Shown piece after piece: positions 7,817-15,920 of a stretch of DNA of 64,000 nucleotides (positions within the stretch are counted from its first letter, which is position 1; each line of letters starts with the position of its first letter). Origin of the DNA: an uncultured Croceitalea sp. (GTDB taxonomy: Bacteria; Bacteroidota; Bacteroidia; Flavobacteriales; Flavobacteriaceae). The notes under the pieces are model-generated. The model was not told where the DNA came from. It worked only from the letters and a program-made list of their open reading frames with translations, and made no database searches. The position numbers and the translations under genes were made by a program. The stretch covers positions 88,639 to 152,638 of the forward strand of contig CANLWK010000006.1 in assembly GCA_947494805.1 (NCBI GenBank), read 5' to 3'.

Positions 7817-9404
7817 AATTACTGACCTTTCGTAAAGGGGTATTCATCCAATACGAATCTGATGCCTTTCGATTCAACATCGGTTGTGATGCGTCGTACA
7901 AGGGTTTAGTCTTAAGCATCAACTTGTTCTCTGGAGGCTTAACTGTTTCACCCTCCATTATTTTTTGGGTGAAAAACTCTCGGAACTGGTCTAGTATATC
8001 TATCTTTCGTTCGCCAAGTTGATTACCATCCTTGTCTACTAATTTTTCAATCTGTAACAGTATTTTAGGTCTTTTGGTAACTTCTTTTTCAGAATATACC
8101 ATATCCTTAAGTCGTGTTTGCTGCTTTGCATTCAGTTTTAGGCCAATCTCTGTACTATCAACCAATATCCAATCCGCTGGTTTCAGAAACTGCCCCGCAT
8201 AACTTAAACGAATATCTGATGGCTTAAGTCTATCAAAACTCATAGCAGGCCTGTTCAATTTAATCTGTAAATAGCCCAAATCTTTATCTAAAACAATTTC
8301 TTCTATTCGAAATACAGGTGGCCTTATTAGTCTAAATTTATTATGGAAAGAAATGTAATTCAGGTACATTAGACCATCTACTTTGGTATACTCGACCAAG
8401 ATTTCGTACAACAGCTTTTCTTCTCCGCTATAATCATTGGGCCCATCAGGATTTTTATCGGGCTCTTTTTTGTAAACGGCATAATCCAGCTTTCGAATGG
8501 CGAAGTCTTTCTTGTCAATATAAATGGCACCTTCGACCCTAAATGGAAGCATCATTTTCTTAACCCTAATCTTGTAGACCTGTTCATCACCATATGATGT
8601 CTGTGATACCGATGAAAACCGATGTTCCCGAACAAAATCTTCAACCAGTTTATGCACAAAAGAATAAGCCCGCACATTATGGTTTCGAATGGCATCGTGA
8701 ATGTGCAAAATAACCAGTTCATTGCCCCCATAATCACTTATCAATGAAGCATTGGGAATAATCTTGTCCTGCGCCCCATAATCATACGGCTTCGCCGCAA
8801 AAGAATCGATTTTAAATTCAGTGTTTTTTTTATAGGAATACATACCGTATTGGGTCTGCTTATAGTCATCGCTTTGAAAACCCTTATCAAAAACAGCAAC
8901 AATGGCCTCGTTCAAATTGCTGTACGCATGCCGTTGCAATTGGTAATCGCGATAGTATCCAACAAGTCCGAAAGGCGTGGTAGGGTAGTTCTCAGGAATC
9001 TTTTCAAGGGCATATTGAATGATCTTTCGTGCCGACAACCTACCTCGTCTTTTTGCCGTCACCACGGTTTCTGGCAATTGTTCTACGGCCGCTCGCAGTA
9101 AAATAGTGGATATCCCACTGACTTCTAAAGCAGAAACAGGAATCTCTTTTGTTTCATACCCCATGCTTGAAACCTGTAGTACGGTACCCTCTTGTGCCAA
9201 GGTTTCAGGAATCAAGAAACCACCATCTTGATTCGATATAACGCCCAAAGCTTTGCCTTTGATTCTCACTGTAGCAAAAACAACGGGCTCTCTTGTATCA
9301 GCATCTTTCAACACCCCTTTGAGGTATACCCCATCTTGTGCCGAAAGCCCAGAAAAAGTAAAGAAAAAAACTAAGAGAACATAAAAAAAGGGTGTAGGTT
9401 TCAT
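7815..9404 (-). CDS. Secreted CarboxypepD_reg-like domain protein (outer-membrane associated)
   Basis: About 529 residues from the ATG at 9404, which starts an evident signal peptide (MKPTPFFYVLLVFFFTFSGLSAQ); the longer frame up to 9542 adds 46 residues with no conservation. After the signal comes a carboxypeptidase regulatory-like beta-sandwich (about residues 25-110, GVLKDADTREPVVFATV ... VSSMGYETKEI). The rest is a long domain of the kind found in DUF5686-type Bacteroidetes proteins, but without an obvious C-terminal beta-barrel. It is probably periplasmic or at the inner face of the outer membrane; function unknown. It lies 8 bases downstream of the antiporter gene and is likely in the same operon. 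Confidence 0.75.
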   Translation of the reverse strand: MKPTPFFYVLLVFFFTFSGLSAQDGVYLKGVLKDADTREPVVFATVRIKGKALGVISNQDGGFLIPETLAQEGTVLQVSSMGYETKEIPVSALEVSGISTILLRAAVEQLPETVVTAKRRGRLSARKIIQYALEKIPENYPTTPFGLVGYYRDYQLQRHAYSNLNEAIVAVFDKGFQSDDYKQTQYGMYSYKKNTEFKIDSFAAKPYDYGAQDKIIPNASLISDYGGNELVILHIHDAIRNHNVRAYSFVHKLVEDFVREHRFSSVSQTSYGDEQVYKIRVKKMMLPFRVEGAIYIDKKDFAIRKLDYAVYKKEPDKNPDGPNDYSGEEKLLYEILVEYTKVDGLMYLNYISFHNKFRLIRPPVFRIEEIVLDKDLGYLQIKLNRPAMSFDRLKPSDIRLSYAGQFLKPADWILVDSTEIGLKLNAKQQTRLKDMVYSEKEVTKRPKILLQIEKLVDKDGNQLGERKIDILDQFREFFTQKIMEGETVKPPENKLMLKTKPLYDASQPMLNRKASDSYWMNTPLRKVSN

Positions 9405-9412
9405 TGCGGTAT

Positions 9413-10351
9413 TTAAGCCAAAGTAAGATACACAAAAGCACCGTAAACCGCAATCAAAACGAGTCCGTCTCGCCAGCCCAATCGAAGTCCCTTGGGAATA
9501 AAGACTAAGGGTAGGATCAAGAAAGAGATACCCAACATCCAAAAGATATCATTGGTCAACAAGCCCTGGTCCACCACATGGATGGGGGTTATGATGGACG
9601 TTATACCCAACACGGCCAACAAGTTGAAAATGTTTGAGCCAATAAGGTTGCCCACAGAGATGGCCTTTTCTTTTTTAATTATGGCGATCACCGATGCGGC
9701 CAATTCAGGAATACTGGTTCCAACCGAGACCACCGTCACCCCAATTACGCGATCGCTCACACCAAAAGAAGACGCTAAACCCACGGCGCCATCAATCAAT
9801 AGTTCTGACCCTCCCCAAAGGGCAGTACCACCTACACCTAGAAACAGTGCAATCTTATACAAAGGCATAGGTTTATCATCTTCAGGTAGTTCGTCTACCA
9901 CGGCAGTTTTTTGAAATCGCAACAGATATACCAAAAAAGCAAATAAAAGAATGACCATGATAATGCCCTCATAGCGTTGTAGTGTTCCATCAAAATAAAT
10001 AAACCCCACAAAAAGACATGAGGCGATCATCATGACGGGCCAATCTGTGGTATAGAAACTTTTTCTCACGTTAATGCCGCCCAATAATACGGTTATTGCC
10101 AGTACCAGCCCCAAATTGGCAATATTTGAACCGACCACATTGCCCAATGCCAAATCAGGAAAACCGTCTAGAGCGGCCTTGATACTCACAATAAGCTCCG
10201 GTGCCGAAGTCGCAAACGACACTACCGTCATACCAATCACGATTTTAGGAACATCAAGCTTTAATGAAAGCGCGACAGCTGCTTTCAACAACCAGTTGCC
10301 ACCTACAATGAGCAGTATGAGTCCTAAAAAAATAAAGAGAAAATCTTGCAT
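9413..10351 (-). CDS. Calcium/sodium antiporter, CaCA family (YrbG-like)
   Basis: A 312-residue inner-membrane protein with about ten hydrophobic segments and the two inverted alpha repeats of the Ca2+/cation antiporter superfamily. Repeat 1 has SFATSAPELIVS and GNVVGSNIANLGL; repeat 2 has SVGTSIPELAASV and GNLIGSNIFNLLAVLG. The acidic residues in the two SAPE/SIPE motifs are the expected ion ligands. A short charged cytoplasmic loop (VVDELPEDDKP) separates the halves. It would exchange Ca2+ for Na+ or H+. It is upstream of and nearly abutting the CarboxypepD_reg gene. Confidence 0.92.
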   Translation of the reverse strand: MQDFLFIFLGLILLIVGGNWLLKAAVALSLKLDVPKIVIGMTVVSFATSAPELIVSIKAALDGFPDLALGNVVGSNIANLGLVLAITVLLGGINVRKSFYTTDWPVMMIASCLFVGFIYFDGTLQRYEGIIMVILLFAFLVYLLRFQKTAVVDELPEDDKPMPLYKIALFLGVGGTALWGGSELLIDGAVGLASSFGVSDRVIGVTVVSVGTSIPELAASVIAIIKKEKAISVGNLIGSNIFNLLAVLGITSIITPIHVVDQGLLTNDIFWMLGISFLILPLVFIPKGLRLGWRDGLVLIAVYGAFVYLTLA

Positions 10352-10420
10352 CGTAATGGTTTAGTGCCGCAAATATAAATTAAGAAATGTTCTTAAAAGT
10401 GAGATCCTTCTAAAAGAATA

Positions 10421-10485
10421 AACTAAAAAAATAGTTAATTAACTATAAAAATAGTTGTTTAACTAAAAAAACAGTCTTAAGTTTG
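10421..10485 (+). promoter_or_regulatory. BlaI-type operator array and promoter
   Basis: Two TAGTT-N4-AACTA dyads sit 20 bp apart. The first (10432-10445) lies inside a perfect 16-bp palindrome at 10431-10446; the second is at 10452-10465. An extra AACTA half-site at 10421 keeps the 20-bp period. A Bacteroidetes promoter overlaps: TTG at 10455-10457, 20-base spacer, TAAGTTTG at 10478-10485 (TAnnTTTG consensus). The -33 element lies inside the second dyad, so a bound repressor would block transcription. BlaI/MecI repressors are known to bind such dyads upstream of their own genes. Confidence 0.75.
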
Positions 10486-10503
10486 GAACCTAAACGGGGT
10501 ATC

Positions 10504-10863
10504 ATGCAAAAACTGACAAACAAAGAAGAGGAGATCATGAAAATTCTTTGGACGCTTGAAAAGGCATTCGTCAAAGAGATACTCCATGAAATTACAGGTG
10601 AAAAACCACATTACAACACGCTTTCGACCATTGTTCGCAATCTTGAAGAGAAAGGGTATGTTGGGCATGACGCTTTCGGCAACACACATCGTTATTTTCC
10701 GAAAGTGACCAAAGAAGCCTACCGAAAAGTGTTTATTAATTCGACCATTGCCGATTACTATGACAATTCTTACAAGAGCCTGGTTTCGTTCTTTGCCAAG
10801 GAAGAAAAAATATCGGTTGAAGAGTTAAAAGAAATTATTGACCTCATCGAAAAGAAAAAGTAA
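10504..10863 (+). CDS. BlaI/MecI/CopY-family transcriptional repressor
   Basis: About 119 residues with an N-terminal winged helix (MQKLTNKEEEIMKILW ... KPHYNTLSTIVRNLEEKGYV) and a C-terminal dimerisation segment ending in basic residues. Family repressors are inactivated by cleavage triggered by a membrane M56 peptidase, which is the next gene. I chose the ATG at 10504 because the upstream in-frame ATG at 10483 lies within the -7 box of the promoter and would not be transcribed. The stop codon overlaps the next start (TAATG at 10861-10865), so translation of the two is coupled. Signals sensed are unknown; no beta-lactamase is adjacent. Confidence 0.9.
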   Translation: MQKLTNKEEEIMKILWTLEKAFVKEILHEITGEKPHYNTLSTIVRNLEEKGYVGHDAFGNTHRYFPKVTKEAYRKVFINSTIADYYDNSYKSLVSFFAKEEKISVEELKEIIDLIEKKK

Positions 10864-13052
10864 TGGAAGCACTGTTTGTACATCTTTTAAAATCGTCTGG
10901 TATTCTTTTGTTGTTCTTGCTCTCTTATTTGATATTACTGAAAAAAGAGACCTTCTTCACCGGCAACCGTACTTTTTTGGTAATCGGTCTTTTGAGTTCA
11001 CTTTTGGTACCTTTTATCAACATTACCAAAACCATATACGTGGCCCCAATGCCTATGGAAGCACCAACAGTAATGGCTGCAACACAAGCATCAAAAACCA
11101 TGACAAAATTTTCCATATTGGAGGTTCAAAGTCATTTTGACTGGACTACGTTTTTGTCATTGTTTTATGTGTTGGGTGTTGTTTACTTCACGTTCAGACT
11201 TTTCATTCAGCTGTATGCCATCAAAAAAATCAAGAAAAATAGCAGCATAGTCGCAGATGGTAGTTTTTACCATGTACACACTGTCAAGCAAATTTCACCT
11301 TTTTCATTTTTCAAATACATCTTTTATCACCCCCAACAATTTGATGCGCAAGAGCTGAAGACCATCCTTACACATGAAAAGATGCATGTAAGGGGGTTGC
11401 ATTCCATCGATATTCTGCTAACCGAACTCATATTTATACTATTATGGTTCAACCCGGCTGTCTGGTTTTATAAAAGTGTCGTCAAGCAAAATCTAGAATT
11501 TATTGCCGATGCAAAAACCTGTAACCTCAACGGAGATAAAAAGAGTTACCAGTATCTGATGCTTAAGCAGGCCATCAATACCAATTCGCTGACCATTGTC
11601 AATGCATTTTTTAATTCAATCATCAAAAAACGAATAGTCATGTTAAATCAAAATCAATCTAGACGCATCAATCTCCTCAAACTTCTGATTGTAGTGCCCT
11701 TGGTCGGGTTGTTCATCATGGGTTTTAACACCAAAGAGGTGGTAGAGTTTACACCCAATGATACTACACCGGATCCTGTCACTATCACCGATATTGACTT
11801 TGTAAGTCCATTGCGCCCAGCAGACATCAAAAATGTCACTTCAGGTTTTGGAATGGCAAAAGATCCTATTTCAAACAAAGTCGTTAGGCACAGCGGTATT
11901 GATTTAGTGGCTCGTAGTGGTACAAAAGTGAGCGCTAGCGCAGCCGGAATAGTACAAGTGGCAGCTTTTGATAATCTAAACGGCAATTATGTTGTTGTTC
12001 GCCACGATGACGTGTACAGCACTAGATATATACACCTTAAAGACAAGACGGTCGCCAAGGGTGCAAAAGTAAAAGCAGGTGAGGTTATCGGTCATGTTGG
12101 GAGCACGGGCCGGTCAACAGGACCCCATCTTCATTTTGAAATTTTAAAATCGGGTAACGCCATCAATCCCGAAAGTATGGTTCTCTTCAATACACCAAAA
12201 CAAAAAAAGGTGATTGCAAAACCCACGTCCAATAAATCAAAAGCAGCTGCAAAAAGCATAGAACTTCTTATCAATAAGAATTCATCAAACGATGATTTGG
12301 AAAAAATGAAAAGCGATCTGGCCAAAAATGGTATTGACTTTTCATATAGCCTTGTACACAATGAAGCGCACGAAATTGTCGAAATCAAAGTAAATGTGAC
12401 GGGCACGGGCGAAAATGGAGAACAATTCAATAGTTCTTACAGTTCATCTGACAATGAGAACGGCATTTCTCCCCTAGTGATCTATATTGATCTTGAAAAC
12501 AATCTGGTTTCGATAGGATCAAAAGGCGCATACCAATCCAATAGTACTAAAGTTAGAACAAACAGCAGTACAATTCATATTGATACGGACACCAAACACA
12601 AGGAGATTGTGGTAAGAAAAGAAGACGGCGTCAAAAAAGTCTATGTCGATGGCGAGGAAATTGACAAAGATGATATACATGAGCATGACGTGGATATTTT
12701 TATGAACGATGACCATGATGATGAAGATTATCAAATTCACATCTCTTCTGACGACCATAGCAAAACCGTGGAGCGCAAATTTGACGGAGGCCATGTTACG
12801 GTCGTGAAAAGTGGCAACAAAGACAATGATATCACCATAACCAATAACGATGGCGGCTTCTTTTTTGTCAATACGAAAGGGAAAAAGAAACCCTTGTACT
12901 ATATTGATGGTGAACCAGCATCAGAAAAGGATGTGAAAAAGCTATCTCCGAACGACGTTCAAAGTGTAAATGTTTACAAAGGAAAACAGACCATCTCTAA
13001 ATATGGCAAAAAAGCCAAAAACGGTGTTGTAGAGATTACAACAAAACAGTAA
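10863..13052 (+). CDS. M56 (BlaR1-type) and M23 fusion metallopeptidase with plug-like C-terminus
   Basis: A 729-residue protein with three parts. Residues 1-290 form a BlaR1/MecR1 M56 membrane domain with four predicted helices and zinc motif HEKMH at 171-175, third ligand likely E212. Residues about 315-440 form an M23/LytM endopeptidase domain with H343 and D347 (HSGID) and H422/H424 (PHLHFE), all expected zinc and catalytic residues present. A long acidic, repetitive linker (about 450-670) leads to a C-terminal segment (YYIDGEPASEKDVKKL ... GVVEITTK) like the plug of TonB receptors. It is translationally coupled to the BlaI repressor. It may cleave that repressor and also act on peptidoglycan. 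Confidence 0.88.
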   Translation: MEALFVHLLKSSGILLLFLLSYLILLKKETFFTGNRTFLVIGLLSSLLVPFINITKTIYVAPMPMEAPTVMAATQASKTMTKFSILEVQSHFDWTTFLSLFYVLGVVYFTFRLFIQLYAIKKIKKNSSIVADGSFYHVHTVKQISPFSFFKYIFYHPQQFDAQELKTILTHEKMHVRGLHSIDILLTELIFILLWFNPAVWFYKSVVKQNLEFIADAKTCNLNGDKKSYQYLMLKQAINTNSLTIVNAFFNSIIKKRIVMLNQNQSRRINLLKLLIVVPLVGLFIMGFNTKEVVEFTPNDTTPDPVTITDIDFVSPLRPADIKNVTSGFGMAKDPISNKVVRHSGIDLVARSGTKVSASAAGIVQVAAFDNLNGNYVVVRHDDVYSTRYIHLKDKTVAKGAKVKAGEVIGHVGSTGRSTGPHLHFEILKSGNAINPESMVLFNTPKQKKVIAKPTSNKSKAAAKSIELLINKNSSNDDLEKMKSDLAKNGIDFSYSLVHNEAHEIVEIKVNVTGTGENGEQFNSSYSSSDNENGISPLVIYIDLENNLVSIGSKGAYQSNSTKVRTNSSTIHIDTDTKHKEIVVRKEDGVKKVYVDGEEIDKDDIHEHDVDIFMNDDHDDEDYQIHISSDDHSKTVERKFDGGHVTVVKSGNKDNDITITNNDGGFFFVNTKGKKKPLYYIDGEPASEKDVKKLSPNDVQSVNVYKGKQTISKYGKKAKNGVVEITTKQ

Positions 13053-13087
13053 AATTAGTATTGGCGCAACCGGCTTTTGCAATAATG

Positions 13088-13116
13088 ACCGACCTCAATT
13101 TTGGTCGGTTTTTTTA
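13088..13116 (+). terminator. Rho-independent terminator after the BlaI/M56 operon
   Basis: accgacc (13088-13094) pairs with ggtcggt (13103-13109), followed by a run of seven or eight T. Confidence 0.85.
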
Positions 13117-13429
13117 TGCCCCTCAATAACGAAATGCCCGAAAAAGGCACTTTTTTAAACGAAAGGCCCCTTGCTTTTCAAAAACTTGTTCAAAAAGCCC
13201 CTACAATTGTTATGAATTATAACAATATTAATTATAAGCAATTACATTTTGTTACTTATTTGTAGAGAGTCACATTAATTCTGTATTCAAACCTATTTTT
13301 AAGATTACAATTATGTATGCAAATGTATTAAATCGAACCCAATTATTTGGAAACATGATATTTATCAACATATCTTCAAAAAACAATTAGTAAAAACATC
13401 TATTAAAAACCTAAAAAACAATTTAAAAA
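13117..13429. other. Non-coding, A+T-rich leader region
   Basis: No ORF of note. It contains an inverted repeat attgttat/ataacaat at 13206-13226 (8-bp arms, 5-base spacer), which could be a regulator site for the following small gene. I saw no clear TAnnTTTG promoter. Confidence 0.4.
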
Positions 13430-13492
13430 ATGATCGCATTAGTAAAGTTTATTGTAGCCTTTGTATTAAGTCTTATTGCTATTGCGATTTAA
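13430..13492 (+). CDS. Possible 20-residue hydrophobic membrane peptide
   Basis: ATG to TAA encodes MIALVKFIVAFVLSLIAIAI, a single predicted transmembrane helix with one lysine. It sits behind a long A+T-rich leader and is followed by a hairpin at about 13547-13573, so it could be an independent transcript. Membrane peptides of this size act as type I toxins, regulators of membrane complexes or stress peptides; none of these is shown. The evidence is only the clean frame, composition and isolation. Confidence 0.4.
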   Translation: MIALVKFIVAFVLSLIAIAI

Positions 13493-13546
13493 TCTTTAGT
13501 TACTTTGACATCAATCAAAATCAAATAGCACATCAATCAAAAAACA

Positions 13547-13573
13547 TTTTAGGGCCTCATCAGCCCTTAAAAC
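13547..13573 (+). terminator. Terminator-like hairpin after the small peptide gene
   Basis: agggc (13551-13555) pairs with gccct (13563-13567), flanked by TTTT and AAAA that extend the stem around a one-base bulge. It has no long T run afterwards, so the strength is uncertain. Confidence 0.4.
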
Positions 13574-13680
13574 ATAAAAAGGTTTCATCACCCTTTTCAT
13601 CTTAATCAAAAAACGAAACTTGAATAGAAGCTTGGCCCCGCGTCGAGCTTTTATTTTTGTATTTTGCCAAAAACTAAATA

Positions 13681-13833
13681 ATGCAGCAGTCGTTTTTTAA
13701 AATAGTGGCCAAGCTCAATAAGGCATTGCTTCCCTCTTTTTCCAAAAAACAGTTGGACCTTTCAAAAGCCTCTAAATTACAGTTGGCACTGATTGGCTGG
13801 CGATATTATGTTACCACTAAGGCCTTAGGTTAG
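13681..13833 (+). CDS. Conserved small basic protein, 50 residues (often labelled SsrA-binding)
   Basis: ATG to TAG encodes a basic, soluble 50-residue protein (MQQSFFKIVAKLNKALLPSF ... WRYYVTTKALG). From memory, near-identical small proteins next to housekeeping genes are widespread in Flavobacteriia and are sometimes annotated as SsrA-binding protein, but it has no visible SmpB fold and the function is unknown. It is convergent with apt and the two coding ends overlap by 4 bases. Confidence 0.7.
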   Translation: MQQSFFKIVAKLNKALLPSFSKKQLDLSKASKLQLALIGWRYYVTTKALG

Positions 13834-14342
13834 TATTGCAACAATGATGCGATTTCGTAGCCATTTAATCTATCGCCGCCATTTAAAAAAGTGAGGTGCA
13901 CCAAAAAATTACATTGTACCACCTCACCGCCCAACTGCTCCACTAAATTGCATACCGCCTTGGCCGTACCCCCCGTCGCCAATACATCATCATGCACCAG
14001 AACCCTTTGACCTTTTTCTATGGCATCAGTATGTATCTCAAGCGTATCACTGCCATACTCTAGGTTGTACGACTCTGATACTGTATGGTAGGGCAGTTTA
14101 CCCACCTTTCGTACGGGAACGAATCCTGCACCCAGTTTTGAGGCCAGCATGGGCGCAAAAATAAAGCCTCGGCTATCGACACCAACAACTTTATCTATCT
14201 CATGCCTTTGGGCAAAAGCCAGCAATTCATTGGTGGCTTTGTTCAGGGCATTGACATCTTTTAAAAGAGGGGTAATATCTTTAAAAACAACACCAGGCTC
14301 AGGAAAATCGTTGATGTCGCGCACATAAGAGTGAAAATCCAT
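13830..14342 (-). CDS. apt: Adenine phosphoribosyltransferase
   Basis: A 170-residue enzyme, normal length for Apt. It salvages adenine to AMP using PRPP in the cytoplasm. The start VRDINDFPEPGVVFKDITPLL is the typical adenine-specific N-terminus. VVGVDSRGFIF and the PRPP-binding motif VLVHDDVLATGGTA are intact. It is a single-gene unit on the minus strand, reading away from tRNA-Arg and ending tail to tail with the 50-residue gene. Confidence 0.96.
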   Translation of the reverse strand: MDFHSYVRDINDFPEPGVVFKDITPLLKDVNALNKATNELLAFAQRHEIDKVVGVDSRGFIFAPMLASKLGAGFVPVRKVGKLPYHTVSESYNLEYGSDTLEIHTDAIEKGQRVLVHDDVLATGGTAKAVCNLVEQLGGEVVQCNFLVHLTFLNGGDRLNGYEIASLLQY

Positions 14343-14405
14343 TTAAAACTATTCTTAGGTTTTGTAGTAAATTTAAAAAGAAATATATTTGCACCCCATT
14401 AAAAA

Positions 14406-14479
14406 GGCCTCGTGGCGCAACTGAATAGCGCATCTGATTACGGCTCAGAAGGTTGCAGGTTTGAATCCTGCCGAGGTCA
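14406..14479 (+). tRNA. tRNA-Arg (anticodon ACG)
   Basis: A complete 74-base cloverleaf. Acceptor arms 14406-14412 and 14472-14478 pair with one G-T wobble. The D arm has gcgc stems. The anticodon stem tctga/tcaga encloses loop ttACGgc with ACG at 14440-14442. The T arm is gcagg/cctgc with loop tttgaat, and A14479 is the discriminator. CCA is not encoded. Confidence 0.95.
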
Positions 14480-14480
14480 C
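14467..14480. repeat. tRNA-Arg 3' end, first copy of a 14-base direct repeat
   Basis: CCTGCCGAGGTCAC at the tRNA 3' end is repeated exactly at 14659-14672. Duplicated tRNA 3' ends are the usual footprint of tyrosine-recombinase integration. Only about 180 bases separate the copies and they hold no integrase, so this would be a relic. Confidence 0.5.
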
Positions 14481-14490
14481 GAATAAATCG

Positions 14491-14523
14491 AAAGCAAGCT
14501 AAAAGAAATAGCTTGCTTTTTTG
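14491..14523 (+). terminator. Terminator after tRNA-Arg
   Basis: aaagcaagct (14491-14500) pairs with agcttgcttt (14510-14519), a 10-bp perfect stem followed by T residues. Confidence 0.85.
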
Positions 14524-14658
14524 TTTTGGAGCGGTTTTGATTTTCAAAGTGGAGCTTTGTCAGGAAGTTCTAAGAAAATCCTGCCTTGACAAGATGCCAG
14601 TGCACTACATGTTTCTTTACAATAAAAAGTCTAACAGACCTTTACGAACGTTCAGTGC

Positions 14659-14672
14659 CCTGCCGAGGTCAC
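14659..14672. repeat. Second copy of the tRNA-Arg 3' end (att-like)
   Basis: Exact 14-base copy of 14467-14480. The flanks differ (cagtgc before, taagag after, against ttgaat and gaataa in the tRNA), so the identity is limited to the tRNA-derived core. Confidence 0.5.
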
Positions 14673-14833
14673 TAAGAGGAAAACACCAAAAGTTAATTGA
14701 GAACTATGTCTATTGGATTTCTTAGATATTTGAACCTTTCGTTTTGTCATAGCAATTTGGATTCTCTATTTTTAGAAAACAAAGAGATTAATTCTTTGGA
14801 AACCTAAAAATGACATGAGTCCCCGCTTTAAAA

Positions 14834-15403
14834 ATGATACGGACCAATGAAAACTTATTAGAATATATTTCTTGGCTAGAAAAACACTCATCCTATTCCA
14901 TAGGCGGTAAAATCTTTAAGCCAAAGCAGTTAATTTTAGAACAGAATCATAGATACAATACCGTTTTTATTATCAGAAAAGGGATTGTCAAGTGTTATCT
15001 ATCCGATGAAAACGGGAAAGAATTTATTCAAGAGTTTTTAGGACAGGGTATGGAATTTGGCGAGTTAGAAGTATTCAACCAAAAACCAACTATTTGTTCC
15101 GTTTCGGCCGTTGTAGAGTTACAAGTCTTCACAATGTCTCATTCGGTTTTTAAAAACTTATTGGAAAAAGATGCCAAATTCAATAAAATTGTCATGAGTT
15201 CATTGGCTGACAAAATTCGCTATAAGGCTCCACGACATTCTTACCAACAGTCTTACCCAATCGAAGACAATTTTCTGCGCCTAAAACAAGTTTTTCCAGA
15301 AATTACAGAAGTGTTGTCCAAACAAGATATCTCCAACTATATGGGAATAACCACAAGAAGCTTAAACCGGGTATTGCAACAGCTAGAGGGGAATTTAGAT
15401 TAG
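14834..15403 (+). CDS. Crp/Fnr-family transcriptional regulator
   Basis: A 189-residue protein with an N-terminal cyclic-nucleotide-binding-like beta-barrel (about residues 20-125: FIIRKGIVKCYLSDENGKEF ... GMEFGELEVF) and a C-terminal winged helix (LSKQDISNYMGITTRSLNRVLQQLEG). The phosphate-binding cassette is not obviously conserved, so the ligand is unknown; no Fnr-type cysteine cluster is seen. It follows the tRNA and its duplicated end with no partner gene, so target genes cannot be inferred. Confidence 0.85.
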   Translation: MIRTNENLLEYISWLEKHSSYSIGGKIFKPKQLILEQNHRYNTVFIIRKGIVKCYLSDENGKEFIQEFLGQGMEFGELEVFNQKPTICSVSAVVELQVFTMSHSVFKNLLEKDAKFNKIVMSSLADKIRYKAPRHSYQQSYPIEDNFLRLKQVFPEITEVLSKQDISNYMGITTRSLNRVLQQLEGNLD

Positions 15404-15920
15404 GATAAGCCGTCAAATTCATTTGAATATCGACTTCAACTCGTGATAAATTCTTTCAAAACCTTTCAATTCTTCAATTTGCGTAAATTCTATGCGTTGC
15501 TTGGGTATTGCTTTTCAATCCTCATAAACATATGTATGATTTTGGTGGCGTTCATAGAGTATCGTTTGATGAAAATGGGCAAGTCAAACCTAATCGTTAG
15601 GGTACTCATTTGGATTCTGAGTAATTTAATAATTGTAAAATCAAACAAAGTCTTCTCTCCCAAATTATTAATTGGTCTTGAACCTCTACTAGCGTTCATC
15701 TCTGCCAAGGGCAGTTAAGTGTGACACCTCCCAAGTTCTTTTGGAGCCTAAAAGCTCAGAAGCGTCGGCCAAGTGTTGATGGCCTTGCCTTTTTTTGGTC
15801 GACAATAGTAAAGAAAACAATCAGTACCAAGTTCTGAACGTAAAGCCCTTTGATGCTCACCCTGGTCATTTTCAAAAGTCGAAATACGATATGGGACATC
15901 TTTTTCCCACCCTTGAGAAC
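15404..15920. other. Stretch of about 500 bases without a confident gene
   Basis: Open frames occur on both strands (plus 15443-15718, minus 15490-15708) but neither has recognisable domains and they overlap each other. A weak hairpin ggcca/tggcc near 15777-15794 is followed by seven T and could end a transcript. The region may be decayed coding DNA; I cannot assign a source. Confidence 0.35.

Noticed and set aside
10483-10503. Upstream ATG for the BlaI gene
   Set aside because: It lies within the -7 promoter element, so it would be upstream of the transcription start.
14513-14725. 70-codon plus-strand frame starting within the tRNA terminator
   Set aside because: It begins in a terminator hairpin, shows no domain, and runs through the duplicated tRNA end; likely not coding.
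15443-15718. 91-codon plus-strand frame and its 72-codon antisense partner
   Set aside because: They overlap each other, start with weak codons and have no recognisable features; treated as unassigned sequence.
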